From: Clytia hemisphaerica
Lineage: Eukaryota; Cnidaria; Hydrozoa; Leptothecata; Clytiidae
Length of the DNA stretch: 64,000 nt
Assembly (NCBI GenBank): GCA_902728285.1
Contig: CACVBU010000083.1
Location: forward strand, 434,001 to 498,000
Reading direction: 5' to 3'
Position numbers and translations under genes: made by a program. This document shows, one piece after another, positions 23,101 through 35,500 of the stretch (position 1 is its first letter; each line of letters starts with the position of its first letter). The notes below the pieces were generated by a model. It did not search any database and was not told where the DNA came from. It was given only the letters and a program-made list of their open reading frames with translations.

Positions 23101-25943
23101 TACGACGGTTGCTGATTTTCCGAAATTCAAGGTTATTTTATAGAGTGACATATATAGTATATACGGGTGAACAGACCTCACGAGTTAGGCTAACTGTTAT
23201 GATCGCCATTCCTCCAGGAAGACCCCACACACGGGTGCACCACCGGGGGGTGCACAGTCGTCTGGGTGCATGTTAGGCATGAGCCACAGGCTGGCTACGC
23301 TACGATATTTTGCTCGCTACTTGCAAGGCTGGTGAATCATCAAGATCTAGCCATAAGCATGACCAGATCTATTTTTCAATTCATGCTTAAAGGGATAAGC
23401 AGGAGACTAAGATGGAGTTTACCAGAAGGTTACGTGTTGAAATTCTCAAGCTTTTGTATGGGAAAATCAATGTAACGACTAAATACTTTGGATGTCAATT
23501 CTAAGAGTTGATACGATAGTTTGAGGTAATTTGTAGTAGCAAAACCTTCAATTATTCAAAACGAAAATTCTCAATTTCAGTAACAATCGAATAGGCTGTG
23601 ATGGAGCAACAAAGCTTGTAGGCGCTCTTTCAGTACATCCCGTTTTGGAGACGTTTAAAATCGGATTAAACCCGATCGGGGATGAAGGTGTTCAAAAAAT
23701 CTTGAAAGCAATGGAAAAGAACAGTTCTATTTATTTATTGTCATTTGAGGTGAGTTGAACAGTTACCAAATTGAGACTCAACCTTTGATGTTTCAGTATG
23801 TTAAGAAGCAAAACACGATGGAAGATTTTTTTCTACGCATGATTATCAGACGTAGAAAAAAATAATTTCTAAAATAGGTCGTTGACTTTGATGAAAAATT
23901 CTGGAGTACAAATAAAATTTAGGTTGAGCGACCTTAGTCTCTCTGGCATCAAAGGCTGTAAAATTCTAACAAGTGTGAATTGTTCTTGACGTATTTACAT
24001 AGTGGTCTTTGATTATTTCATCTATGAATTTAGAAAATCACAATTTGTCAAAAAACACTGTGGATGATCGAAAACCTCCAGAAATCTCGAGATATTGAAA
24101 TTATCACAGGTGGGATGGGAGGATTCTCAAAAGGAAAGGTAAAGGTCATTATTTCATTTATGATAATATGTCACTTGGCTCACGGGCTGTATACCGTAAA
24201 TTAAACTTTTTACGTGCAAATTACGTTGTGCTTCTTCTATTCTAAAAAACGCACCCACCGCTTACTGCCCTTCTCTCTCCCCTCATTTGCTTTATCGTCA
24301 GTCCCTTGATCTTACTGAGTGAGGTGTTTTAGAGGTAATTTTAAGCATTTATCTAAATCATCAGAGGAAAACAAATTTTTTTTTGGGAATATGCATGTAG
24401 TTAATTTCTAAGGATGGGCGGGCGTTGTCCGTATATCCTATAGACTACAATCAGTGACAAAATATGTAGCAATTTCTTGAACCCCCCCCTAATATCAGTG
24501 CTGATGTGAGCTTTTTCTGAACATGGTAGCAGTCTTTCCACGCATCAACATTTATACTAGGGGGAGGGAATTCTTGCCACAACATCTAGTCACAACATCT
24601 AGTCACAGATTGTAGATTAAGAAAGCCAAAATGTGTCGTTAATTTCTTTAAAAATCACCCACAGTATTAAATATTCTTCGATTCTTATTTCATTTTCCAG
24701 CCACCACCAGGGAATATGGAAGTTTTAGTACAGTTTATACAGGACAATCGGATGAGGTTGACCGACATCTTTTTCCGATTGGATAAAGACAGAAACGATA
24801 AAATAACAAAAGGCGAGTTTGTCAAAGGTTTGATGAATGCAGGTCTGAAAATGGATAAGGTAAGACTCAAGCTTTCGATATTGGTACATAAGTATACAGG
24901 GTGTGCTAGAAATAAGTTATCCTCTTTGATTTGATATCGCAGGTAGTAGAAAAGAAGTTTTTCAAAAACTCTTTCGGAATTGTTCAGAAGAAAGCCTAAC
25001 TTAAGTTTTGTTGTGTTACTTTTTAATTTTACTTCATTGGCTTAAAAGCTGTGTCCAGAAAACAAAAACGTCAATTTAATGTCAAAAAGGCGGAAAACGA
25101 GGGTATCAATTTATGAAAACAAAAGTTTCTTTTACCAAATTATCGCACCCGGTAACTAACCTGGTCTTCTTGTGGTGCCAAAAAGAATAAAACTCTATTA
25201 TCTATTATTCATCTAAGCATGATAAGATTTCGGATTTGAGCTAAAAACATTAGAATCTTAAAATTCACCAGGTCTTAAAAGCGAAATATTTTTATGGTAT
25301 AGAACAAAGAAACGCAATTACAAGCGTCAACCTCAGTGCAAACTACATATTCTCAAGAGCAGAGCGTGTAGTACGGAATATACATTGCCTTTCATATTTT
25401 TTTTTTCACTTCAGGGGCAGATAACAAATCTGATCGATCAACTTGACACAAACAATGATGGAGACATAGAGTTTAGGTGAGAAGGGTTATTTTTAGATCA
25501 TCTGCTCAAATCGTTCGTTCATATTTCTCACGTCAATTCTTACTTTTTCTGAAAAACACGTTACGTAATTCACTAAAATGACCAATGGGAAAGGCTACTT
25601 TTCTAGGTACTCTATTTAGCCCGGGCACAGGGTATATCTGAAGACTTTCTAACATCGCTTCTCAATTTCGAAAAGAAAATTACATACTACAATGGAATCT
25701 CCATAACTCGATCACGCACATTGCTAAAGGGACCATAAAACTTGTTGGAGTTAAGGAGACATTCAAGTGATAGAGGTTCTAGCTATAGATTGTATATGTT
25801 TCTTTTTTTTTTTTTCTTTCAGTGAGATTTTGAGTGGACAACAATTAGTGATGAACGAACGAAGATTTCAAAAGAAGATAACAAAGAAAACCGAACAGAT
25901 GGAAAAAGACAGTATACGTTTACCTAAAATTCATGGCTTCTAA
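11191..25943 (+). CDS. LRRC74: LRR and EF-hand protein, LRRC74-like, exon 2 split by LTR element
   Basis: Thirteen exons with GT-AG borders and matching phases: 11191-11231, 11511-12026 plus 15630-16048 (one exon split by a retrotransposon), 16474-16649, 16965-17072, 17505-17598, 20336-20466, 21101-21187, 21465-21580, 23581-23749, 24034-24138, 24701-24859, 25415-25476, 25823-25943. Without the insertion the frame is 767 codons. The first 350 or so residues are Asn/Ser-rich and low in complexity. About eight ribonuclease-inhibitor-type LRRs follow (examples CDLSNNNMGYTAGLSLVEML, LDLSWNGLAFIG). Two EF-hands close the protein (DKDRNDKITKGEF and DTNNDGDIEF, good Ca2+ loops). Order and sequence resemble vertebrate LRRC74A/B, whose role is poorly known. 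As it stands the frame stops at 12060 inside the LTR, so this allele is probably null or truncated. Confidence 0.88.
12027..12831 (-). repeat. 3' LTR (805 bp) of the exon-inserted retrotransposon
   Basis: By eye it is identical to 14821-15625 throughout. It contains six tandem units of about 60 bp (about 12290-12645). The host exon frame runs into it and stops at 12058-12060. Confidence 0.95.
12290..12645. repeat. Tandem hairpin array inside the LTR, six units of about 60 bp
   Basis: Each unit carries CCATTTAACATTTACCCTCCGC, given here as CCATTTAACATTTACC and CTCCGC. A stem-loop follows (CTCCGCTGTTGGCTCAGCGGAG, that is CTCCGC paired with GCGGAG), then ACTCTGCTTCATTT. First-half units have the loop pair GCTG/CAGC and later units GCAG/CTGC. 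The change is compensatory, so the stem is kept. The same array is present in the other LTR. Confidence 0.85.
12883..13839 (-). pseudogene. Gypsy RT (C-terminal) and RNase H fragment
   Basis: Starting with ATG at 13839, the frame covers the end of the RT palm (catalytic-box relative FTDDIIIYS), the connection domain (LNFLGHEVSAEGIKP, FLGLTDYYRCFVPGYSKIA) and RNase H (NTDASGLAFGYVLSQ, ISEKELLSLVYAV, FTDHQPL), ending at DADAMSRAP and a stop. The residues just 5' of the ATG read GLRN, the usual start of the next RT block, but the following stretch is divergent or out of frame. Integrase would be expected next, yet the 3' LTR begins only 50 bp later. This is an internal-deletion derivative. Confidence 0.85.
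13983..14171 (-). pseudogene. Gag-like basic coiled-coil fragment
   Basis: About 62 residues, very rich in K, R and E, with a heptad-like pattern (REITRQERELRTTERKIRRL). It lies near the 5' end of the element on the minus strand, where gag belongs. No zinc knuckle is visible. I infer gag from position and composition only. Confidence 0.4.
14821..15625 (-). repeat. 5' LTR (805 bp) of the exon-inserted retrotransposon
   Basis: Second copy of the LTR, with the same six-unit tandem array at about 15084-15439. Host coding resumes right after the second ATGA. Confidence 0.95.
16081..16355. mobile_element. Foldback element in LRRC74-like intron 2
   Basis: The ends CATAGTTTCTA and TAGAAACTATG are inverse. 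The interior is rich in G and C runs (CCCCCTTGGGG, AAGGGGGG). No coding. It lies between the exon ending at 16048 and the one starting at 16474. Confidence 0.6.
18261..18566. mobile_element. G-run-ended TIR element with 8-bp target duplication
   Basis: The left end CCC followed by 13 G then TACT mirrors AGTAC followed by 11 C then AG on the right. The direct repeat ATGGAGAT lies immediately outside (18253-18260 and 18567-18574). An 8-bp duplication is typical of hAT elements. The interior repeats GACCCTACGTGGGACTCG-like words several times. Confidence 0.7.
18773..19972. mobile_element. TIR element of 1.2 kb with TAA target duplication
   Basis: The left end GGGAGTGGTCAGAAA is mirrored by TTTCTGACCACTCCC. 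The outside trinucleotides are both TAA (18770-18772 and 19973-19975), as for PIF/Harbinger. Subterminal G-rich tandem blocks (TTTAGGGGGGGGGTT and kin) occur on both sides. No transposase frame is present. A smaller palindrome is nested at 19569-19709. Confidence 0.75.
19569..19709. mobile_element. Nested palindromic MITE
   Basis: AGGAGATCTACCATTTTGAT at the left is mirrored by ATCAAAATGGTAGATCTCCT at the right. The complementarity continues inward through GACGTTTACACC and CGGGTTTTTT. The whole unit can form one hairpin. It is nested in the 18773-19972 element. Confidence 0.75.
20029..20290 (-). pseudogene. Mobile-element protein tail, second copy
   Basis: The minus-strand frame reads HHPLNINNF, then TRQNPEKPTLFERLTSY, then a hydrophobic T-rich run. 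It matches the tail at 9537-9776 (HHPINHTEYL, TRNNPDKPTLYEIL). It lies in the large LRRC74-like intron. Only the end of the protein survives. Confidence 0.45.
20474..20680. mobile_element. Palindromic MITE beginning 8 bp after an exon
   Basis: The outer arms TTTCTCTTATTTTACA and TGTAAAATAAGAGAAA pair. The inner arms contain GACCCAACAGCTGATTGGTT and its inverse CCAATCAGCTGTTGGGTC. It starts within the splice donor region of the exon ending at 20466. Relatives sit at 36130-36268 and 36662-36800. Confidence 0.75.
20672..20822. mobile_element. Second palindromic MITE adjoining the first
   Basis: The arm GGAAGCAAACGTTCGA at the left mirrors TCGAACGTTTGCTTCC at the right. Outer words CATGTTTGTTAAGTTGCGT and TACGTAACTTAACAATACATG also pair. 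It abuts or overlaps the previous palindrome. Confidence 0.7.
21634..22850. mobile_element. Large nested palindrome of 1.2 kb
   Basis: The outer arms CTCAGGTAAGTTATGGCATA and ATGCCATAACTTACCTGAG pair. An inner pair (CCTTATTTCGCGAA at 21787 and TTCGCGAAATAAGG near 22120) and a third pair (GATATTCGTGAGTGGAA near 22240 and TTCCACTCACGAATATC near 22697) are nested. The interior has repeated TGCTGACGTCAGC-like palindromes. It lies in the intron before the exon at 23581. Confidence 0.75.
23040..23115 (-). repeat. Possible tRNA-derived SINE head
   Basis: On the minus strand TAGCCCAGTGC resembles a Pol III A box, and GGTTCGAACC about 45 bp further on is a perfect B box, with tRNA-like spacing. The flanking DNA to 23300 is GC-richer than its neighbourhood. 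No cloverleaf was confirmed, so a SINE or tRNA pseudogene is more likely than a functional tRNA. Confidence 0.45.
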
Positions 25944-26515
25944 CATACAAAAAACTGGACACAAGCATGCATAGACATTACATTGTGGCATATTGAAACA
26001 TTTGAACTGTTTAAACATTAGCTCTATATAAACCAATAGAACTTTTTCTAAACCCTAGGCATTTTTTTTTAATTTTCGAAAGCTCCAGGCTTAAATGTGA
26101 TGGATATCTGCAATACCATATTATTAAGAAAATTAATTTTGGCGAGCAGCAGAAATCTTTGAAAATATGTAAACTGGCGAGGAACTTACATTGGCAGAGT
26201 AGCGAACTGGTAATTTTGTCGAGAACTGGCACCAATGTCGGTGTAACGAGATTCTATTTAGCCCAAAAATGAGTATTCTAGACAAACATTATGGAATTTT
26301 GAATCGAAAAATATGTAAAAACTCACTTTTAGTGACTTTTAGAAAAATTCGCCAAATTTGGTGCACAAAATTATTTCCTAAAACTAGCTAAAATGGCAAG
26401 GAGCAAAAAGTAGAAAAAAGAAAACAATATATATAATAATTTAAGTTTTATTTCATAATATAAAATCAACTAAACTAAAATACATGTAACTTGGATATAT
26501 TATTATGATGAAAAT
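25944..26515. other. Convergent intergenic space and 3' UTRs
   Basis: It lies between the stop of the LRR/EF-hand gene (+) and the stop of the FOLH1-like gene (-). A minus-strand AATAAA (26447-26452) lies 64 bp beyond the FOLH1-like stop and is its likely polyadenylation signal. No clear plus-strand signal was seen. Confidence 0.6.
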
Positions 26516-29500
26516 TTACAAAACATCTTTTGAAATAATTTTAATAGCATTTTCTAAACAGTTAACTAGTAAAGAATACTGTATCTTGAATTGGTCCCAA
26601 CGGTCCGTTTTCCGCTCGATATCAATTTCGTATAATACGATTCCGAGGCCTGGGAACGAGTTCCGAGAAAATAAATTCTTCTGACTTGGTGAGTAGATGA
26701 CATGCCTGCAAGAAGAAAATCGTTTTATTAATCCAAGATCTTGCTTTATACTAAATTAAATGGATAAAATTCCCATCGTGCTATTATTGCTATTTTTATT
26801 TAAACAAGGTTGACAACAGCCAGATAGTAAGAGAAATTTGACACAATAATCCCTAAAGAGAGGAGCCAAAAGATCCACAGTCATTTCGAAAGGTTTAAGC
26901 AAGTTAATTTTTGGCACAAGGTCTGTAAACAAGCTTTCAAAAAAAGCGTGGGTTCATTCATTCATGCTTGGATCTCTAACATCCTAAAAGAAATGATAAA
27001 TTTGTCTTAAAAAATCTAATTAAGGGTGTGGTCAAATGAGCTTACTTTAATCCGTAGGTTCCCATCACACCTTCAGGAATGATGAAAGCTCGTTCAAACC
27101 ACATCAATTGATCGTTCACTTTACGTACACTGTATATACTGAAAAAAGGAAGGGAAATTAAGTAAAGTCTAAATGTAGTTCATAATTCATAGATTTTGAG
27201 TAACTACTACCTACACTGAATTTGGATTTGAATTCCAATAAATTACCATAGAATCATCACTAGTGATCGCTATTTTAACTTTTTATGTAAGCTATTCGTT
27301 TTGTATGTAGTAGATGAAAATGGATAACTAAATTGAAGTCCCGAAATTGTAAACCGAACAGCGTCGCACACGCTACATTAGCAATTTTTGTCTACCAAAT
27401 AGTTTTTCGAAACTTTCTTCTGTAGTGAAATGGAATATTGAAAACAGATTTGGCAGAAACGGCGTATTTCTCTTATATCACGGTCAACATTGACAGCAAA
27501 GATTCTCAAATCCTTATTATATTATCACCACATGGCAAGTTTGACACCGAAACACCGTCACTTTCTCTTTCGAACACCGAAAGGCCGACAGAAAAAAAGG
27601 ACTAATACCGATGAACCAGTACACCCCCTCCAACATATTCATCGAAAATTAAGAACGGACTCTTACTCTTGTTTATGTATATGTTTTATCCTTTGATGAA
27701 AATCAACAGTTGCTTCTTTCAACCTGGAGATTGTCGTCTTCAACAAATCTGAAGAAAAAAACCATCAGAATAGTTAATAAAAAATCAGCGAAATACTCTG
27801 AACATAAATTTCTCGAGTTATGGGGGGGGCGAACCTTTTCAAGTCGAAAAAAAGGTTATTGAAAATGTGTAGTTACCCCCTGGAAAATGGCAAAATTTTG
27901 TAAAAATACCCTTGAAAAAATTATTTTCATACCTTAAAGCGAGGGTGGACGAACTAAATTAGTCTTTCACTCCCTGAAAATTTTAGAATAACTTTTTACC
28001 CCCTTGGAAAAATGAGAAAAGACCCCATGGAAATCTTTCTCGGATTACCCCTGGAAATGTTCGTCCACCCCCTGTATGGATATAGAATGGAATTGCACCA
28101 TAATGTTAATGATTTTTTATGGATTTTTAACGAATTTTGGTAGCAAGTGAGAAAACTGCTACGGCACTTGATGGGTAATTATTACTTTTTAATATTTTAT
28201 CATTATCTAATTGCCTGTTAATGATTTTTATTGATTATTTAACAAATCTATGCCAAAAGTAATGGAATTGCTCTAATTTTCCATGGCAATTGCCACTCTT
28301 CCCCCTTTTCCATCCTACAATTTTGAATTTGAGAATGAGGTCCTTGAGAGACCTCAAACTGACTCAGCAGCATTGTCAAGGAGGGGGAAGGGGAGGGCAA
28401 CAGGAAGTACCAGTAGGATGGTTAAAATTCCATTTACTATTGGCCTGTAGAAAATTAGTTTTCTATATATCTAGTTCATTTAATTTTGATTATAAAGAAT
28501 ACAAAGGTGATGTTCTTATTTTTTAGATCAATATGGCGCGCCGTAAAAATAAAGGAATTTATGAAATTCGTTAGTGAGGTTATGCATGAGTTTATTTTGA
28601 CTGTAAAGTGCGATACCGTAGGCCTGTACATAGCTTGTCAAAGCAAACCATGCAAGTGAAATGTACAGGTCTGCGATATCGCATTGAACGGTCTAAAAAA
28701 ACACTTGCTTAACCTCGCTATTTTACCTAAAGAGATCGAGTTATTTGCTAATTGCTCTCCATACGTCGTTTCGAGTGCTTCAAAATCAGCTTGAATACTT
28801 TGCGCATAACTTGTTAAGTTGAACGGTAAGATAAGATCATCGGTGAGTCGCATCATTTGTCGGAGTAAAACCTCGGTGATGGTTTTGTGATATCGGGTAT
28901 CGGGATCGACAAATTGTTTGTAGTATCGGTAATTATCGTATATGGTGTGATAAGAGGGAAAATTTTTGTACGTCGGATGTATACTCTGTGAATGGGAAAA
29001 AGTAACAAAATAATTTTTATAGTCAATCTCTCTGTAATTCGAATTGAAGCGACGGTACACAATTTCAAGTATCTACATAATTTTAATAGACCTTTTCATA
29101 AATTACGTCACGAACATTACTTGCCTCGTTTTGAAATTATTGCCATGGTGATTAACTCCCATTTTATTGCAGCTACTTTCTATTCATAAAAAAATCATTT
29201 AACGTCTCAAGGGATATGATCACCATGGAAATTGTTTGAATACGAGGCAAGTGATGTTCGCGACGTAATTTATGAAAAGGTCTATTGGAAAGACAAAGAA
29301 TGCAAGGAAATCGCTTATATTCCTCTATAATTTTTGAATTGAAACGACATCAATATCTAGTTCAAATGAAAGAAAATTCATCGAGTTCAACATCAAAAGC
29401 GATTTCAGTGTTGACACTGACGCTGACCGCCATCTCGAAAAAGATGTTTTCATCGAGTTTAACGGGACGACGACCCACGTTTCTAATCTAGATCTTTCTA

Positions 29501-32500
29501 CTGTTTATATTAACGACGACTATGGCGTTCGAAATTAAATCCATGAAGACGCGAATTCAATTTCTTATTTTATGAGCCACAAAGTCTGTATGGTATTCAA
29601 GAAATAAACTGAAATCTCTAAAGTAAAAATGCCATTAGATGGCAAAAGTTAGTTAGTTCCTAATGGAGAATAAGAAATTCCAAAGCTCATAGACATAGTT
29701 CCAAATGAAAAATCAAGTAATTAAGACACGACAAACAGTAGCAAGTTAGAGAAGGATGACTCTGCCGGACACACGGTAAACAGACATACCTTGTCATACT
29801 CATAGCGGACATCGGTCACCGGTATCCCGAACATGGTATAGAATCCTTGAAAATCGCTACCGGATTTCGGTGTAGCAACGTACGGAGCACCATTTCGTGC
29901 TGGGTCCGGATACCTTGCTTTCCAATGTTCGTAAAGGTTAGTGAACTGTTCCTTTGTTGAGTCCTTTTTATCTGGATCCTCTGTCTGAAAGATTTAAAGT
30001 TTAATGTATAAAGGTGAGAAATGAAGAGAGATTCGCTTGACTGAAACTTTGACCGTAATTTAATTGTCTCGGCATTCTAACTAGTGTTTTCACTTGGTTA
30101 AGTTTCAAGATAACTTTTGAGGAGGCAAGAGGAAAGCAAAAACATAAAATCTAATCTTCGGGGAATTCAATCTTATAAAGCGTATTTAAATGACCAAGCT
30201 AGGGCTACCGACGGGTGTATAACAGAGTCATTTATTAGGGGTATTTATGGGTGTGGATCTTTATCAATTTGAACCACGCTCAACTGGGTACACCCTCGGG
30301 ATAACATATACTACCAATGGACCTTTTCAGTAACTTGATACAGAAAGTCCATCATGGAGGGTGTTCCTCTAGCACGAAAACTGTAATCACCTGAAAAATG
30401 AACAAATACGTTCAACCAATTATTTGACGTATCAGATATAAAAATTTGACCTTTCAGAGAGAATCTGGTTTTGATAAAATACCCCTTAGTTATGAAGTTG
30501 GCAATTCCTACCAAAACTTAAAGGTCATTCGCTTCACGTGTCACTCTTTACCATATAGAAACCATGTCAGCGTAATTACAGTAATTCCCTTGTGTGTGGT
30601 TTCCACATGGTTGCAAGAAAGAATGCACACTTAAAGCGAACGGTCTTTAGTACCCCAGATTTGTTAATGAACACTATTTTTCATAAAAATAATCCCCATA
30701 ACTCACCCGACACTCCGATATCAACATTTATATACGCTACTGTTTTCGCCTGCATTAAAGTGAAGTGCTCCTACGAAGAAATAAATTTATCAAGCATTTA
30801 AAAATTAATAAATCTGTTCAGTCTACAAAATGTTGTTAAGGAAACTCCCTCAATTTTACCATAGTAAGTGTACGAATTTGTTAGATTTTCTTTGAGTATT
30901 CAGCTGGCATACAAAAATACCGTTACATTGTATTGTAATTATATGGACGTTGTACGACCCCCTTCTTCTCCCTCATCGAATAATCATTCAAGCTCTAATC
31001 AATTATTGACATTCCGTGCCAGACGGTTAGTTTGTTTGAAACGTTAAGTCTACCTGAAGCCATTCCAATGATCCAACCAGCCCGTACTCCTCTGCATCCC
31101 AACTAATAAAAACCATCGTACGTCTGGGTTTCCAGCCTAAAGATGAATGAATAGATTAGTAAGTTTGTTTTTTGTCTCTTATGTATTACTTCCAACATGG
31201 TCAGCGTTCGTATTTTTATTTAATAAGCCATTACTTAGATACTTTTAATCTTTTACAGAACTTTTAAACTTTTAGAACGGTTTTGGAAGCTGCACTTATT
31301 CTCAGAAAAATGAATATTACTTAGGGTGATAGTAAGGGCTGACAGGTAGATGGCAAAATTATAAAAACGCCCCTGTCTCAATGCTCCGGCGAACCTAAAA
31401 ATTCCAATTGGGATAGAAAAGCTCCTAGAGCTGCTGGCTCAAAATATCTAGTAGGATGTGAAGTTTTTACTTATGTTTTTCCCATGGGGATAAAGCTTTA
31501 GGTCAATTTCCAAGTAGGGCTGAGATTTCATGGTTATTGGCGAAGTTTTTCAAGAGAGCGGAAGTCCTACCGGGTCTGTAATACAGGGGTGTATGTTTGT
31601 CTGATATTCCGATGGCAGATTGGCGGCCGCTCAACCTAGAGCTCGAGAGGAGCAGGCCAATTTCTCAACGGAAAGGAATGATAGTTGACCTACCTTTGCC
31701 ACGTAAAACTGAAAAGGTTTCAGTTGGAGCCAATCCCCAAAATCGAGGGCTGGATTACCAGGCCTCCCACTGCAAAATCCTTATACAGTCTTGCAAAATT
31801 CCGTAATCTAAACCTTTCAGATCTTGAAAATATTCCCGCCTTTCAGAGCCTCAGCGTGTCGGATGAAAATTTCTGCATCTGGGTGCCAGATAAGGTGCTA
31901 TGTTGCGTTATACCTGCTACTCCATCATACATTTGGCCGACCACTCTGGACACTTCCATCATGCAAGCCGTCCCACTAGAGGGATCGCCACCTCCATAGA
32001 CCCATGCATCACGATGGTTTCCCATGATGACTAACCGATCTATAACGAAAATAAAAAATACCATTCACAATCATTGTCTCGTTGGTCCGGTCTTCCAGCC
32101 AATAAAGATATCTGTTATCTTATATAAAACACTACATAGAGCTAATCTGTAGCCGCTCTGTATTTTCCAAGCAAAGGCAGGTGAAGCAAGAAAATCCACC
32201 ATTTTTGCTGAAAGTAGGTCACTGTAGACACCTTGGTTTTCACTATATTAAAGCCTTTTTTGACACTGCAATGGCTTTCAAGTTTCAAGGATCCTGCAAG
32301 CTAAATTGTGGCCTCACTTCATCCAAGATGGCGGATTATTTTGCTTCAGCTAGGGTAGGAAAAGCTCTATCTACTGTTTTATATTTAAGATATCTGCGGT
32401 AAATATATATGAAAGAGTTAAACGGCAATGTTAAGTCTCTTTAATTTTAATAAGCAAGATTTTTTAATTCGTCTACGCAAACTCGCCCAAAAGTACAATG

Positions 32501-35500
32501 TGGGAAGGCGATTCAGGCTAATAATTCTACTGCTTTCAGCCTGACAAGGGGCTTAGAGTGACACAGAGTGGTACAGAGGGTAGAAAACCATAAAACCTTT
32601 CCGGTGAATAAGGTCTTTAACCATTTTTTGGATCAGAAATATCCATTCATTATATTCGACTAAATATATGACGTAATGTTTTATACGTATGTGCCCAAAA
32701 TAGACCGAGTGATTGCCACCAGTGTCATTGTTCAAATTCAAAATTAGTTGCAAACACCCGGTCTTTTATGGGTGCTTCCGTATGAAACATTACGTCATAA
32801 ATATCACGAAAATGTTTTGAGAATCAGGGTAGTTTTCAAGTGTCTAACGTTGCCAAGACCAATATTTTACCTGGCTCGGTATCTCCTCGTAGAACACCAA
32901 CGATATTTGTAATGTTGTGCTGCTCACGCGGTACATCAAGTGATAAATACAATTCCCTATAAAATGAGAAAAGTCAAGAATACATAACGAATTTAATCAT
33001 ATAAGCTAATCCCATCGGAGATTTTTAAAAGAAAGTTCAAACACAGAAGCTTTCTTCTTGTTTTTTTTTAAACTAAAAATATTTGGAATTTAAAACCCCG
33101 AAAAGCATAAGGGAATCTCTTGAACGGGGAATAAAACCACTTTTTTGTGATTTAAACCTCGTGTTCCGCTTGGTTTTTCCACAAATCTCCGATAAAAAGT
33201 AAAATCTATCGCCATATTTCGAAAAAAGAAATTGCCATTGAAAAGCAAAGAGATCACTTGCTTTAATCTGTGGTCATGATTGATGCGTTGCGGATCTTAT
33301 CCCTTCATCCATCTCGGGAGGACTAAAGCCATGCTTTGTAAACTTGTTGATATCTTTCAATCCCCAGTAAAGAAGAACAAATAACTTACCTTGAAGAATC
33401 GATTTTGGTATGATTGTTCATTCCCCAACCAAATGGTGCGTCTGTACCATCCATATCGCTAAAAAAAAAAAAAGGATTCAAAATTGTTTGATAATAAGGT
33501 GAGGTCTATCTGATGATATCGACTGAACTTAAAATTTTCAAAAATCGAAATGGAAATAAAAGCGATTTTGTCACTCCATACATTGTAATTACTATCGATT
33601 GCCAAGTTTCTGAGCTTTCATACTATTCAAATTTTCAAAATTTTGTATGAAACCATCAAATGGATTCACTTCATATTTTCTAGTTTTCCCCGGTTGTCTC
33701 TGGCAAAAAACATGTGAAAGTAGAATTATACTGACGCATTATAAAAATAGTCATTTGTCTTACTCAATAAGATGAGCGGCAATTTGATAGCTGATTGGCT
33801 GCACAATAATCTTTGGAAGTGATGTTTCATTCTCGTGGATTCTGTACATACCCTCTGGATTGAAAATAATTAGATGTAGGTGAAAAGGGGGACATTTCCT
33901 CCCCTAAGCAACGCAGATGTTTAACGATAAGGGACAGTGCGTTTTCACCGTAAAATTGCTTTAGGAGCTGTCTATGTTTGGATATTTTAAGTTGCAAACA
34001 ATCAAAAGCATTCTATCTTACTATACTAAATGAGTTTATGAAAAATGTCTGTAACGCTAGCCCAGTAACATATGTTAAGGTTTCTAAAATTTAAACGCCG
34101 CGGCTGGAAAACCTATCCACCTTCGATACAAAAAATCTCGCGCTAAGTTTGACAAGCGTAGAAAACTTAGACTAGTAAACTAGTCGTTGAAAACAGACCC
34201 ATATACAAAAAATCAAGCTCCAAATAAAAAAGAATCGAAGGGGTGAAGTTGCGTCTCTTTTCTGAATTTCAACGACTAGAAGCTACTTCCCTCAAAAAAC
34301 GTTGTTTAATTTTACAACTTTTTTTAGGTTTTTGAGAATCCATCCAACTTTTTTGACTAAATGATATTTCATAGTAACATTGAACATGGGAACATGTAAA
34401 TAAATGAGCATTTCTAAAAACGCAATAGACAGAAAGAAAAATAAACGCGATCCCGCACGGGTCAGACATACAGAAATCTGTATGTCTCTCCTTACGATTT
34501 TAGGTGAAGAAAAAAAGGCGTTGGAAGTAGCTTCTAGTCGGTTATTTTCCTTTTCTCTCTCACGCGCGCTGAATATTTAATTAGTGTTTACATTATTTGA
34601 TTGACAGTTTTATTATAAGGTTATAAGTAATAACCGACTAGTTTACTAGTCTATAGAAAACTCGGATTAGAGAAGACTCTACACTGCTATTTGTAAACGA
34701 AAAAAGTTCTGACGTCAATTTCATGAAAAAGTACTGCGACGTCACAAAGTTTCAAATAAAAAGGATTGGCATTTTTGTTGCACGATTTCGAATTATTTTA
34801 TATCAACACTCGCAACAAAATCCAACATTGCTGTTTGATGATTAAACTTCGTCTAACATTATTTAAAAAGGTTTCAATGTTGGTTGCATTGCATATGCGC
34901 CGGTCTTAAGCTGTCCGCATGTGAAGCCAACAAACGGGAAAACCTTCAGTGCTCGATCGCAAAGCGCGAGCCTCTCCTTCACAACTAAGGCTTTTTCTTT
35001 TCCTAGAAGCAACCCTCTCACCACCTCAGACACCTTTGGGCGTCTGCAACGACTCAGGCATTTTAAGGCATGTCCAAATTTTCTCCAATTTTTAATCACC
35101 AATAGCACTCGCCAAGAAGTGTTCATTCATACCTTTTTGGAAGCGTATTAGGGTGTAGAATATGAAAAGTGCTGTTCAATAATTGTTTTGCTTGCCTAAA
35201 TAAAGATATATGAATAAATATTGCAAAAAATGTAAAAATGCTGACGTCAGCAAAACTTATTTTTTGAATAACTTTTGATTGGCTTAACTTTAGATGCTGA
35301 AATTTTAACCAAAGTAGGACATTATAAATAGGCACATTTTAAATCAAAAAATATTGTGAAATTTTGCTGACGTCAGCATATTTTTGCAAAAATGCGTTTT
35401 TTACTTATTTCTGCTGACGTCATCAAATTTCTAAAAAATTTTTTATCCAAAATGTGCTTTTCAATATTCTCTTGCATTCTGCAAAATTTCAGCATCTAAA

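Noticed and set aside
31597-32064. Plus-strand frames over 31597-31999
   Set aside because: Antisense of the peptidase exon 31914-32039 and its intron.
34863-35151. Overlapping short frames of 76-87 residues
   Set aside because: No homology seen and partly inside the palindrome at 35053. A serine/arginine-rich look alone is not evidence.
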